A stretch of 64,000 nucleotides of DNA from Rhyacichthys aspro (GCA_036850595.1 CM072159.1:33593660-33657659), one strand, 5' to 3'. Shown: positions 12,739 to 25,178, numbered from the stretch's first letter. Notes: generated from the letters alone by a model not told the origin. Made by a program: numbers and translations.

Positions 12739-13647
12739 GACTCTGGAGACTCTGAAGACTCTGAAGACTCTGGAGACTCTGAAGACTCTGAAGACTCTGG
12801 AGACACTGGAGACTCTGGAGACTCTGGAGACTCTGGAGACTCTGGAGACTCTGGAGATTCTGAAAACTCTGAAGACTCTGAAGACTCTGGAGACACTGGA
12901 GACTCTGGAGACTCTGGAGACTCTGGAGACTCTGGAGATTCTGAAAACTCTGAAGACTCTGAAGACTCTGGAGACTCTGGAGACTCTGAAGACTCTGGAG
13001 ACTCTGGAGACTCTGAAGACTCTGAAGACTCTGGAGACTCTGGAGACTCTGAAGACTCTGAAGACTCTGGAGACACTGGAGACTCTGGAGACTCTGGAGA
13101 CTCTGGAGACTCTGGAGATTCTGAAAACTCTGAAGACTCTGAAGACTCTGGAGACTCTGGAGACTCTGAAGACTCTGGAGACTCTGAAGACTCTGGAGAC
13201 TCTGAAGACTCTGAAGACTCTGGAGACACTGGAGACTCTGGAGACTCTGGAGACTCTGGAGACTCTGGAGACTCTGGAGATTCTGAAAACTCTGAAGACT
13301 CTGAAGACTCTGGAGACTCTGGAGACTCTGAAGACTCTGGAGACTCTGGAGACTCTGAAGACTCTGAAGACTCTGGAGACTCTGAAGACTCTGAAGACTC
13401 TGGAGACACTGGAGACTCTGGAGACTCTGGAGACTCTGAAGACTCTGAAGACTCTGAAGACTCTGGAGACTCTGGAGACTCTGAAGACTCTGAAGACTCT
13501 GAAGACTCTGGAGACTCTGGAGACTCTGAAGACTCTGAAGACTCTGGAGACTCTGGAGACTCTGGAGACTCTGAAGACTCTGGAGACTCTGGAGACTCTG
13601 GAGACTCTGAAGACTCTGAAGACTCTGGAGACTCTGGAGACTCTGGG
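12739..13647. repeat. 9-bp minisatellite (gactctgga / gactctgaa)
   Basis: About 0.9 kb of 9-bp units about 310 nt upstream of the tectorin-like gene ATG. The variant gattctgaaaac recurs at 12856, 12937, 13117 and 13279, spacings 81, 180 and 162 bp, all multiples of 9, showing higher-order duplication of blocks. Because the unit is 9 bp and lacks stops, long frames are open on both strands (Ser/Asp/Glu/Gly-rich, SRVFRV, LQS); none is supported as coding. Confidence 0.95.
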
Positions 13648-13649
13648 GT

Positions 13650-14750
13650 TCAGATTCGTTCCTGGTCTGAGGGGATGGAGGTGTGCAGCTCGTTTTATGA
13701 TGATCCTCGCTGTGGTTTCTGGGCGGAGATTGGGCGGGACAGCTGTGAAATGACCCAATATTAATCTGTGTCATGCATAATTATCACAGGTTTGATTACG
13801 TTGAATTATGGTATGCAAAGGCTCATGTGCTCTTCACTCCAGGGCACAATACAGGTTTTACATGACTGTCTATCATGAACCTTAATTTCTGCCCTGCAGC
13901 TACTGAAAAAGGTTGGGGAGGTTTAAATGTACTGATTGTTCCAGGACAAAGGAAACAGGGTGAAGTTAGTCAATGTGGGCGATAGATTGAAATAAAACCA
14001 TTATTTTTATTAAAATCTATTTATCTCAGACCAAATGGTTCCAATCGAACACATTTTATTATGATTGCCATCATGGCACTGTCCAACAAACTGAACTCAC
14101 AGCTTTAAACCAGGAACAGTACTGATAACCTGCTCTGGAGGCACATGTTGTACAAGAAACATGTCTGATAACATTCCATAAAGACAAAACACGATATAAT
14201 TAGACTAAAAAAGAGAGAACAGGGTGCAGTCTGAACCCACAGGTTTGGGTCACATACTGATCATTCACTTCCAACAACGTTTGATAGAAGATAAAAAGTG
14301 TTTAGGTGATGTAGCACAAAATGATCTGAGAACTGAGAACAAATGTTTTACTGCCCTGCATCTGAAATGTTCATTGAAAGGAATAAAACATGTTTGTATG
14401 GCAACATTTTTACATATAAATGTTGATTATGTGCCTTTGTATCACAGCCATCACTCAGTCATTACAGTGTCTTCAGCTGCAGTGGCAGATTTATTTTACA
14501 GATACGACTGGGGCAGGAACCATCAAAAAGTAGACCATCAAAGTTATAGTAACTGCATGATATTCCACCAGTAAATAAGAAGGCTACAATTACTCTTCAT
14601 TATAGATGTTTAATAATAATTCTAAAATCACACAGAAGCAGTGCAAACTTAAGCTTTCTGAACCAATGGATTTGTTGTCCCACTCTCCAACAGCAACAAC
14701 ATTTATTAAAAAAAATTAATTTGTATTTTTCACCACAAAATACTAATACA
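13650..14750. other. No gene seen
   Basis: Single-copy-looking, AT-rich DNA upstream of the tectorin-like gene. A 116-codon open frame at 14224-14574 (+) has no recognisable domain or splice context. Confidence 0.5.
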
Positions 14751-14754
14751 TTAC

Positions 14755-15100
14755 ATTAAATCAAAGTTTAGATCTGACCTGAAGCTTTTCTCTTTGTAGT
14801 TTCTCGTTGTAGACTGTACTGATCCTGTAATTATCTCTGTCTCATTAAACACTGAAGCATTAACAACATTTATCCATGTTTCATTTGCTGCTGTTTCTCT
14901 ATTTTTATCTTTTTTGAGTTGTTTCTCTGTAAAATAAGACGTATTTCCAACAGAATAACCCATTTCCTTGGTTTATTTCCTTGTTCCTTCGTTGTTGACA
15001 TCAGTGTCGACCAATGGGAGCGCTCCTTTTTACCTGAAGTGAGCTGTGATTGGACAAAATCCTGCTGTGGACTGATCATTGTCATCTATTAAAATCCTTC
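14755..15100. repeat. Inverted copy of a promoter-like block (pair with 23155-23430)
   Basis: Reverse complement of the block at 23155-23430. Shared landmarks include ccattggtcgacactga (as tcgaccaatggg here), gagcgctcc, aggaacaaggaaataaacc and gagacagagataatta. It contains a CCAAT box. It lies outside any gene I can recognise. Confidence 0.7.
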
Positions 15101-15318
15101 ATTATAAAGACTAGATCACGTCTTAAGGTCTCATTTTTTCAGATGATTCCTGTTACAATAAACTTTAGGAGATTACACTGAAAAACTAAATGAAAAACTA
15201 CATGAAAAACTACATGAAACAGTAAAAAAATCAGCTTATGAACTTTTAAAGGGCTTGAAAAGAACTTCAAAAACTAAATGTATGTTTTTGTTTTTCTTTC
15301 ATGGCTTTATTTGTTTAC

Positions 15319-16325
15319 AGGAGTTTACAGGAGTTTACAGGAGTTTACAGGGAGTTTAGAGGAGTTTAGAGGAGTCTACAGGAGTTTACAGGAGTTTACA
15401 GGGAGTTTAGAGGAGTTTACAGGGAGTTTACAGGAGTTTACAGGAGTTTACAGGAGTTTACAGGGAGTTTAGAGGAGTTTACAGGGAGTATAAAGGAGTT
15501 TACAGGAGTTTACAGGGAGTTTAAAGGAGTTTACAGGAGTTTACTGGAGTTTACAGGGAGTTTAAAGGAGTTTACAGGAGTTTACTGGAGTTTACAGGGA
15601 GTTTAAAGGAGTTTACGGGGGTTTGCGGGAGCTTACAGGAGTTTACGAGAGTTTACAGGGAGTTTAAAGGAGTTTACAGGAGTTTACAGGGAGTTTACGA
15701 GAGTTTACAGGGAGTTTAAAGGAGTTTACAGGAGTTTACAGGGAGTTTACAGGAGTTTACGAGAGTTTACAGGGAGTTTAAAGGAGTTTAAAGGAGTTTA
15801 CAGGAGTTTACAGGAGTTTAAAGGAGTTTACGGGAGTTTACAGGGAGTTTAAAGGAGTTTACAGTAGTTTACAGTAGTTTACAGGAGTTTACGAGAGTTT
15901 ACAGGGAGTTTAAAGGAGTTTACCGGAGTTTACAGGGAGTTTAAAGGAGTTTACGGGAGTTTAGATGAGTTTAGAGGAGTGTACACGGATTTACAGGGGT
16001 TTACAGGAGTTTACAGTAGTTTACAGGGAGTTTAAAGGAGTTTACGGGAGCTTACAGGAGTTTAAGGGAGTTTACGGGAGTTTAAATGAGTTTAAGGGAG
16101 TTTACAGGAGTTTAGAGGAGTTTACGGGAGTTTACAGGAGTTTACAGGAGTTAAGAGGAGTTTACGGGAGTTTACAGGAGTTTACAGGAGTTAAGAGGAG
16201 TTTACGGGAGTTTACAGGAGTTTACAGGAGTTAAGAGGAGTTTAAGGGAGTTTACAGGAGTTTAAGGGAGTTTACAGGAGTTTACGGGAGTTTAAATGAG
16301 TTTAAGGGAGTTTACAGGAGTTTAG
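15319..16325. repeat. 10-11-bp minisatellite (gagtttacag)
   Basis: About 1 kb of gagtttacag / ggagtttagag / gagtttacggg units. It is the reverse complement orientation of the larger array in rint1 at 20437-22222. A short block of the same unit is at 17663-17722. Confidence 0.95.
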
Positions 16326-16720
16326 AGATGTCTGCAGTGATGACTGGACCTTAGCTGTGGCCCATCTGTGATCCTGTCCCGACCCATGGACCCATCCTGA
16401 CCCACTTCCTCTCACTCAGATGAACTGTTCCTAATGATATTGTCATGGACTATATTCATTTTTCATTCACCTGTTCATATGATGGACTATTTGTCAGTGA
16501 CTGTCCTGGACACATCTATTGCGTGGCCTGTCCGTCCTGGGAGTGGGTGCCTCCTTCTGTGGTTCTCCCTGAGGTTTCTCTGGGTTTTGGAGTTTTTCCT
16601 CTGACCTCTGACCCTGATGGAGAGTCTAAGGACAGGGGATGTTAACCTCTGACCTCTGAAGCCCTTTGAGACAACTGTTGTAGTGATACTGGGTTATACA
16701 AATACAATTGACTTGACTTG
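16326..16720 (+). mobile_element. Fish non-LTR (LINE-like) 3' end
   Basis: Contains features typical of abundant teleost non-LTR 3' tails: ctccctgaggtttct, gagtctaaggacaggg, ccctttgagacaactgttgt, then tacaaatacaattgacttga ending in a short TTGACTTGA tail. A partial second copy is at 17723-17832. No reverse-transcriptase frame is present, so this is a truncated tail. Family name not assigned. Confidence 0.6.
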
Positions 16721-18345
16721 AACCTGCTGAGTGTATGGTATGTGCTCTAACATGTGAACATAGATGTTCTCCCATTTGACTAAACAAAGGCTGAGAACAG
16801 GGTGCAATCTGCGTGAGAAGTGTAATTAGATGTGTGCCATACCTGTGGGTTCAAAAGTTGTTGAAGTGTAAAAGTAGATATAATAAAGGCCCTTTGAACT
16901 GGTACAGGACTAACCTGATCCTAAGTAGTGCATCAGAACTGCAGGTACATTCCAGACCCAACAATAGAGAATATACAGGAACTACACTGCTGCAGAAACG
17001 GATGGAAGATTAGTATTATTATATAATATTATATACTTTATATTATATAATATAAAGTACCAAGTGTGTTGTGGCTTATGCACTGCCCATTCTATCATTT
17101 ATCATGTGCTTTTATATATAATCAGTAAAACTGTGTCTGCAATCATGCTTTAGTCACAATCTTTTTTCCAGTGTAAGTCTGATAATGTAATAAAACAGTG
17201 TTATTTTCAGGATTGATGTCTGTGTAAGAGGCTTTACTCTGTTCTAGGAACAAGAGAGGAGCTTAAGGAGAAACTACTGCAAAAGAAGCTTCATGAATGA
17301 GGCCCGTTGATATTTGTTAATGTTTCAGACTGGAGCTGAACGTTCTTCTGTGGATCCATAGATAGAACTAGGTTTTATTAATATGTTGTTTTTTGTTTTT
17401 TTTTTACAAAAAGTTTTCCAATCACAAGATCTTAGAGGGAAGATGTTACTTTTCCTTGAGGTCAAAGGACAAACAGCCATCTTCCAGGTCAAAGTGCAAT
17501 GTCTCTATAACTTTGTTCAATTCAACTTTATTAATTCCCAATGCTGTTTTTAGGTCACTTCAAATAAATTAGGTTTTCCACACTATCAGAGCTCAAACGT
17601 ATTTTTATGTACTAAATGCTGTTTCTGTTAAAGACATTGTGTCATGTCATCTAAATATTCTACAGGAGTTTACAGGAGTTTACATGAGTTTAAGGGAGTT
17701 TACGGGAGTTTACAGGAGTTTGCAGATGTCTGCAGTGATGACTGGACCTTAGCTGTGGCCCATCTGTGATCCTGTCCCGACCCTGTTGTAGTGATACTGG
17801 GTTATACAAATACAATTGACTTGACTTGAACCTGCTGAGTGTATGGTATGTGCTCTAACATGTGAACACAGATGTTCTCCCATTTGACTAAACAAAGGCT
17901 GAGAACAGGGTGCAATCTGCGTGAGAAGTGTAATTAGATGTGTGCCATACCTGTGGGTTCAAAAGTTGTTGAAGTGTAAAAGTATATATTATAGAAGCCC
18001 TTTGAACTGGTACAGGACTAACCTGATCCTAAGTAGTGCATCAGAACTGCAGGTACATTCCAGACCCAACAATAGAGAATATACAGGAACGACACTGCTG
18101 CAGAAACGGATGGAAGATTAGTATTATTACATAATATTATATACCTTATAGACAAACAGCCATCTTCCAGGTTAAAGTGCAATGTCTCTATAACTTTGTT
18201 CAATTCAACTTTATTAATTCCAAATGCTGTTTTTAGGTCACTTCAAATAAATTAGGTTTTCCACACTATCAGAGCTCAAACGTATTTTTATGTACTAAAT
18301 GCTGTTTCTGTTTAAGACATTGTGTCATGTCATCCAAATATTCTT
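16718..18345. repeat. Direct duplication of a non-coding block
   Basis: The block from about 16718-17035 recurs at about 17826-18135 with few changes (gagaacagggtgcaatctgc, actaacctgatcctaagtag), and 17478-17640 recurs at about 18150-18345. The second copy lacks an internal stretch present in the first. The 66-codon open frames in each copy are identical shadows of the repeat. Confidence 0.85.
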
Positions 18346-18349
18346 GGAA

Positions 18350-19340
18350 TTCAAAGGTTGATCTAATGATAGAAGAAGACGAGGCAGGGCACCTTCTGCT
18401 GAAGACGCTGCAGGTTATTAATCGGACCAAGATCTGAGATTAGAGGCAGAAAAGAGAAGTTTTCTATTTACTTTTATTTAAACATTGGCAGAATGTAAGG
18501 ATTTGTGGAGAGAATGTGTTGGTGGGACGGCTCTTTAATGATATGATACACATAAATCCATGGACAGATTATTGTAACTGAGCCATTGGCTCAGTCTGTG
18601 CAGTTCATATTAGAGTGTAAAGGTGGATTTAGCAAATTTGGTCGACCACTACAATAGTCAATGTTTTGAAATTGTGATTTTTGGTTACAACTTTTCATTT
18701 TGTGTATTAAAGGGTTTATACTGGATATCTGTCTCAACGTGGAACATTTAGAAAAGTGACCACTGAACCCAGAAAGTGGTGTGAATATTGTTTAATTGTT
18801 CCATAAAGTTACGCAAACAAAAAGCAAAACTAAACGACATATGCTGCATTAAACAAAGTGTTTACTGAGCGTCAAGAGGCTTGAGATCTCTGCAGAAACA
18901 CTGGACTCACAGGAGCAGCAGGAGTTGTGTTTCTATCAGCTATAAATCATATCTGAAGAGAACTTTTCAAAGAAGAAGAAGAAAAAGAAGAAGACAGTAA
19001 ATTCATGTGTCGTGATGTTAGAGGCTGAAGGTCGAACACTTTAAATCCAGATTCTGCAGTAGTTTCCTTCATTTTATTTCCTCATTCTTTCACGTCTCAG
19101 TTCTGCTTCTGTTTAATGCAGTGGAAACAGGGAATAGAGAGGGTTTAATTCACAAAGTAAGAGCTCACACTGTTTAAAACCAGAAACAGCTGCTGAGAAT
19201 AAACACTAGCGTTTTGTATTTCTTTATCTCTGCAGTGTAGCTCCATCTTTAGTAACTGTGAAAAACCTCTAAAAGCCGAACTCCTTCTGCTCGAGTGGAA
19301 ATGTGATTGAAAATGAACAAAACAAACGTATTCAGTCTGT
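18350..19340. other. No gene seen (rint1 downstream flank)
   Basis: Contains only a purine microsatellite near 18973-19000 and AT-rich sequence. It follows the rint1 stop codon in gene sense. Confidence 0.5.
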
Positions 19341-19345
19341 TAGAG

Positions 19346-22300
19346 TTACTGTCCGGGCCACGACGCTCTGAGGTTGAGGAGGATGAGAACATCACACGGG
19401 GCTAAACAGTAAACTCCCAGTTCGTTTAAAGCAGACTCCGGTGAAGGGTCTCCTCCGGGTTCACTGTTCTGGTCCCATTCTCTGAGCAGGTTTCTGAGCA
19501 GGATCGCAGAGCCCACCGTCAGACACAACACGATACACGCCTCCTTCACACTGACGCAAACACAAAGACATTTTATTCATTATTACATAAGTCAATGGTG
19601 TGAATAACAGGTGTGTTTCAAAAATGTTTTTCAGATTTCCGTCAGAATGTGGTGGTTGTTGTCTCTTATGTAATAATCTCTTCCAACGAGTGAACTGCTC
19701 TCTTAGTCAGGGTTTTTACACCTTTTCTAAGTTTGAATTCCAGCACTTTTCAAGCACTTTCAAGGTGTGTTTTCATGTTTTTCAAGCAACTGCAGTAAAT
19801 TACATGTTGACATACAGATACCGAATGTACTTTTTCACATTTAAATCCATTGTGGCATAAAGAGTCGGACTGGAGTCACGTGACCTGGACTTGAGTCGGA
19901 CTGGAGTCACGTGACCTGGACTTGAGTCGGACAGGAGTCACGTGACCTGGACTTGAGTCGGACTGGAGTCACAAACGATGACTTCTGACTTGAGGAAATG
20001 TAAAAAGCACTTGTAAATGTCAAAAAAACTTTAACCAAAGACTCAGACTTCACTTGGTCTTGAGCCTCTGACTAACTATTAAATCATTATTTTGGCCAAA
20101 AAGCAGCCTACAAGCACTTCTCAATTGTACTTCTTTATAATGTTTTTGTTAAATAAATACAGATTTAATTTGTGTGAAAAAGCCACCTGTGGAAGTGCCT
20201 TTTGAGCTGTGAGAGTTTAATAGATGCTAGAGTTACAACTCACTGTTTGAAGAAGTTCTCTGGTCTTTTGCAGTAGTGACCGAAGAGAGGGAACAGGTTT
20301 CTGCTCATGTCAAACTGAAGCTGAGCAGCTCCACCGTCACTGAAATGATTCCTGAGGATCACCTGGAAAACACACAGCAACTCATTTCACTGGAATATTT
20401 AATGGTGATGCGAGAATTATGTTTAATTAATGATCTCCTGTAAACTCCTGTAAAACCCTGTAAACTCCTGTAAAACCCTGTAAACTCCTGTAAACTCCCG
20501 TAAACTCCTGTAAACTCCTGTAAACTCCTGTAAAACCCTGTAAACTCTTGTAAACTCCCGTAAACTCCTGTAAACTCCCTGTAAACTCCCTGTAAACTCC
20601 CGTAAAACCCTGTAAACTCCTGTAAACTCCCGTAAACTCCTGTAAACTCCTGTAAACTCCTGTAAAACCCTGTAAACTCTTGTAAACTCCCGTAAACTCC
20701 TGTAAACTCCCGTAAACTCCTGTAAAACCCTGTAAACTCCTGTAAACTCCCGTAAACTCCTGTAAACTCCTGTAAACTCCCGTAAACTCTTGTAAACTCC
20801 CGTAAACTCCTGTAAACTCCTGTAAACTCCTGTAAAACCCTGTAAACTCCTGTAAACTCCCGTAAACTCCTGTAAAACCCTGTAAACTCCTGTAAACTCC
20901 CGTAAACTCCTGTAAAACCCTGTAAACTCTTGTAAACTCCCTGTAAACTCCTGTAAACTCCTGTAAAACCCTGTAAACTCCCGTAAACTCCTGTAAAACC
21001 CTGTAAACTCTTGTAAACTCCTGTAAACTCCCGTAAACTCTTGTAAACTCCCGTAAACTCCTGTAAACTCCCGTAAACTCTTGTAAACTCCCGTAAACTC
21101 TTGTAAACTCCTGTAAACTCCCGTAAACTCTTATAAACTCCTGTAAACTCCCGTAAACTCCTGTAAACTCCCGTAAACTCTTGTAAACTCCTGTAAAACC
21201 CTGTAAAACCCTGTAAACTCCTGTAAAACCCTGTAAACTCTTGTAAACTCCCGTAAACTCTTGTAAACTCCCCTAAACTCCCGTAAACTCTTGTAAACTC
21301 CCGTAAACTCTTGTAAACTCCCTGTAAACTCCTGTAAACTCCCGTAAACTCTTGTAAACTCCCGTAAACTCTTGTAAACTCCCGTAAACTCCCTGTAAAC
21401 TCCTGTAAACTCCCGTAAACTCCCGTAAACTCTTGTAAACTCCTGTAAAACCCTGTAAAACCCTGTAAACTCCTGTAAAACCCTGTAAACTCTTGTAAAC
21501 TCCCGTAAACTCTTGTAAACTCCCCTAAACTCCCGTAAACTCTTGTAAACTCCCGTAAACTCTTGTAAACTCCCTGTAAACTCCTGTAAACTCCCGTAAA
21601 CTCTTGTAAACTCCCGTAAACTCTTGTAAACTCCCTGTAAACTCCTGTAAACTCTTGTAAACTCCCTGTAAACTCCCGTAAACTCCTGTAAACTCCCTGT
21701 AAACTCCTGTAAACTCCCTGTAAACTCCTGTAAACTCCCTGTAAACTCCCTGTAAACTCTTGTAAACTCCTGTAAACTCCCTGTAAACTCCTGTAAACTC
21801 CCTGTAAACTCCTGTAAACTCCCTGTAAACTCCCGTAAACTCCCTGTAAACTCCCGTAAACTCCCTGTAAACTCCTGTAAACTCCTGTAAACTCCTGTAA
21901 ACTCCCGTAAACTCCCTGTAAACTCCCGTAAACTCCTGTAAACTCCCTGTAAACTCCTGTAAACTCCCTGTAAACTCCTGTAAACTCCCTGTAAACTCCT
22001 GTAAACTCCCGTAAACTCTTGTAAACTCCTGTAAACTCTTGTAAACTCCTGTAAAACCATGTAAACTCCCGTAAACTCCTGTAAACTCCTGTAAACTCCT
22101 GTAAAACCCTGTAAACTCCTGTAAACTCCCGTAAACTCTTGTAAACTCCTGTAAACTCCTGTAAACTCCTGTAAAACCCTGTAAACTCCTGTAAACTCCC
22201 CTAAACTCCCATAAACTCCCGACCTCCTGATAGAGGAACCGGTCCAGCCTCTCGGCGAGGCCCTGCCACGTGAGCTGGAACAGAGGCAGGCTCAGGATCT

Positions 22301-25178
22301 GATGCAGGTTTAAGAGCCGGTCTCTCACACAAAGCATCATGGGACAGGCCGAAGTGGACAGAGACATGACGGACTGGTCCTGCTGCGACGGTAACGACAA
22401 CCACCTGACACCAGAAAACTGTTATTAACGTAGATATTAACCATAGGCGTGTTTGAGGCTGCGCCTCACGGTCCTGACGGTACGGCCAGGCCTTCTCAGA
22501 TATTTCCTCATGATCCCGCCCCAACAGTCGTCCGATCATGTCGGCTCGGAGTCGGTCGAGCAGAGCCAGCAGTTCATCGAACAGAGAGCTCTCCAGAGAA
22601 GCCAGGCGTCCCATCTCCATCATCCCTACGCCTCCCACCACCTCCTCGTCCCCGAGAGACACCGCCGTCTGCTGCAGCTGAAGGAAGAACTACACAAAGA
22701 CAAAAAGACGAAAAAGAAATCAAAACTAAACAAAAAGTAATTAACGAAAACTGACTAAATGTATCAACGCTTTCAATAAAAACTAAAATAAACAGAGACT
22801 AAATGAAAAGGAGAAGAGTTGAGAAGAGATTCAATCAGACTCAGGTTTTTGAGCGCCGCTGAAGTGATGTCAGACACAAACATTTGTTAGAGCCTCGGGA
22901 AGACGACAGGAGACCAAAAGAGAACCACTTTAAATAGAAACTATGTTAACACTTGAACCTGAATACCAGGAACAGGTTAGGACTAGTTTACTTTCATTAG
23001 AGACATTATTACTGAATGCATTACTCTTTATATTTTAAATCTATTGTAGATATAGTCGACTAAAGGATTAGACTAAATTATTACTGAAACTAAACTGCAT
23101 TTTAGTCAAAAACTAAGACTAAAACTGTAACTGTGGGATAAGTGATTAACTCCTCCTCATTCCTCATTTTAATAGATGAGAATGATCAGTCCAATCACAG
23201 CTCACTTCAGGTAAAAAGGAGCGCTCCCATTGGTCGACACTGACGTCAACAACGAAGGAACAAGGAAATAAACCAAGGAAATGGGTTATTCTGTTGAAAA
23301 TACGTCTAATTTTACAGAGAATAAATGTTGGTAATGCTTCATTGTTTAATGAGACAGAGATAATTACAGGATCACTACAGTCTACAACGAGAAACTACAA
23401 AGAGAAAAGTTTCAGCTCTAAACTTTGATTTAATGTGACTGGTTTGAGCTTTTTTTAAATAAAAGAAGCAGAAAAGGTCACTGCTGCTGTTGGAGGAAAG
23501 TGGGACATAAAACTAAATCAGGTTCTGGAGCTTTAAAGTAAGGATGAAGACAAAGATGTAAATGTCCAGATCCGTACCACGTTGTCCTCCCAGTCTGTGA
23601 GGATTGTGGAAATGTAGTTGACGGCGTTGAGAATGGCACAGTAACGAGCTCCCATCGGGTTTCGAGACTCTTCTTTCATCACCTACAAAACACATGGTTT
23701 AAATGAAGCTGTGTTATTGCAGAAAAGCTGGTGACTTCAGAGAGAACTCAGTCAGGTGAACGTTTAAAGCCTGGTCAGAGTTACCTGAGTGAGACGAATA
23801 CGGAAGTCGTCCACCAACTCTTCTGAAGCTGCAGAAACTTGAGCTGAGCCGAAGCACACGGCAGGGCTCGGTAACGATCTGAGGAGATTATCAGGAAACA
23901 TGTAAATACGCAACTAATACTCTTTGGATAAAATGCACTTACACTCAGTTTTCAGATCTGGAGCAGTCTTTAAACACCACTAACTGTAGTTCTCCGTAGT
24001 TCTCTGTAGTTCTCTGTGTTCTCACAGTGTGCTGCAGACTATTGAATAACTTTTACATCTACTCTATGAAGTATACTTCTTAATGTATGAAGGCTCCAAA
24101 CTGACCTGGATCTTACTCTCCAGAGGTGGACTTAAATGAAGTAAAAATACTCCAGTTCTGTTCTTAAGTACAATTATCAAGTACTTTACTGAAGTAGATT
24201 TAAAAGCAGGTACATTTTAGAGCAAATATCTGTACTTTCTACTGCACTACATATTTCCTTCAGCTTCACAAGAACAAGTACATTTAAGTTTGTAAATTGT
24301 AAATGTGCAACACCTTAAATGAAATGTGTGCAACATATTTACCTTAACCTATAGCGCTGAGTTTTACGAAGCAAACTGAACGCAGCATCTCTCTGTGATC
24401 TGTCAAACTTTATTATATATTAAACAGACACAGGTGAGCTTCACCTTTAGCAGCATCATGGTTTAATAAGACCTTCAGCCTGAGTCTTAAAGATGCTCTG
24501 AACTAATTCTTCATTAGTCACTGCAGCAGAAACATTAGTAAACACTGAGGATCTGATTCAGGAACAATACTCTACTACTAATAGAATACTCTTGTTCTGT
24601 TGAGCTACACGTGACTCTGAGATTAATGGGTTTTTAATCCTTTGTAATTATCATCCAACCAACCTTTTGATCTATTTTATATCGATTAATTATTCAAATT
24701 GATTCAAATACTTACTTTTATATTTGAAAGTACAATAAAAAGCAATTACTTTAATAACTTTCAATTAAGTAAGAATTTAAATGTGAGTACTTCCTGCAGC
24801 GCTGTCAGTCTCAGAGGAGTGTATGAAAACCTGTTTGGTAACTTTCTTTAAACCTCAGACGGAAGCTTCTCACCAAAGAATAAGAGCAACAATAACATCA
24901 AATAAAAAACATGAAATAAAGAAATGTAACTGATTAGAAAGATGGAAATACTCAGGTCCCAACAATGATCATCAGGAGGTGTAGGAACATGAGCACTAGG
25001 TATTATATATGTTACCTTTACTACAATATGGTATTATTATTGATTATTGTACAATGACTCAAAGCTGTTAATAAAATAAACCTGGATTAGTCCTAAACCT
25101 GCTTCATAAACGCTCCCGAGGACAGATGCTCACCTGTGATCACCTGCAGCAGAGTCATGAAGGTCTCAGCACAGTCTG
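19346..25178 (-). CDS. rint1: RAD50-interactor 1 (RINT1/Tip20 family), 3' seven exons
   Basis: Minus-strand exons: 25134-25178 (cut by the gap), 23785-23878, 23578-23682, 22470-22689, 22224-22404, 20244-20362 and 19346-19550 (stop TAA). The protein closely follows the C-terminal half of vertebrate RINT1: RYCAILNAVNYISTIL, SVMSLSTSACP, GGAAQLQFDMSRNLFPLF, HYCKRPENFF and KEACIVLCLTVGSAILL are diagnostic. RINT1 is a subunit of the NRZ tethering complex for Golgi-to-ER vesicles and also binds RAD50. Two single-base deficits break the frame: in exon 23785-23878 (94 nt; one base missing after LQK) and at the 3' edge of exon 22470-22689 (ends phase 1, next exon needs phase 2). Either the sequence has two one-base errors or the copy is broken. 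The 5' exons should lie right of 25178 but are absent. Confidence 0.9.
19864..19975. repeat. 31-bp tandem repeat with GTCACGTGAC in each unit
   Basis: Three and a half units of gagtcggactggagtcacgt-type sequence in the last intron of rint1. The first three units contain the 10-bp palindrome gtcacgtgac, an E-box of the CLEAR/USF/TFE type. The last unit has decayed (gtcacaaacg). Confidence 0.85.
20437..22222. repeat. 10-11-bp minisatellite filling a rint1 intron (ctgtaaactc)
   Basis: About 1.8 kb of ctgtaaactcc / cgtaaactcc / ttgtaaactcc / ctgtaaaacc units. In gene sense it starts within 2 nt of the donor of exon 22224-22404 (gag|gtcgggagttta) and fills almost the whole intron, leaving about 75 nt before the next acceptor. 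The long FTGVYRSLQE-type frames are repeat translations. Confidence 0.95.
23155..23430. repeat. Promoter-like block in rint1 intron (inverted pair of 14755-15100)
   Basis: Contains cattggtcgacactgacgtc: an inverted CCAAT box 11 nt from a full CRE palindrome (tgacgtca). In the partner copy the CRE reads tgacatca. The block lies in a rint1 intron and may be a dispersed repeat rather than a functional promoter. Confidence 0.6.
24115..24830. mobile_element. Fish dispersed repeat (agaggtgga...aagtac type)
   Basis: Starts ccagaggtggacttaaatga and includes tacattttagagcaaatatc and tctgtactttctactgcact, phrases common in non-autonomous DNA elements of teleosts. Ends are not defined by eye, no transposase frame is present, and the family is not assigned. 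It sits in a rint1 intron. Confidence 0.45.

Noticed and set aside
12718..13764. 348-codon Ser/Asp/Gly/Glu-rich frame resembling a phosphophoryn-like protein
   Set aside because: A 9-bp repeat without stops is open in both directions; no start context, splice sites or non-repeat domain supports it.
14224..14574. 116-codon plus-strand frame
   Set aside because: No domain, no splice signals, no homology that I recognise.
21131..22400. Long frames with FTGVYRSLQE repeats
   Set aside because: Minisatellite in a rint1 intron; only 22224-22404 of this stretch is a real exon.
22449..22754. Plus-strand frames of about 100 codons over rint1
   Set aside because: Antisense shadow of a GC-rich rint1 exon.
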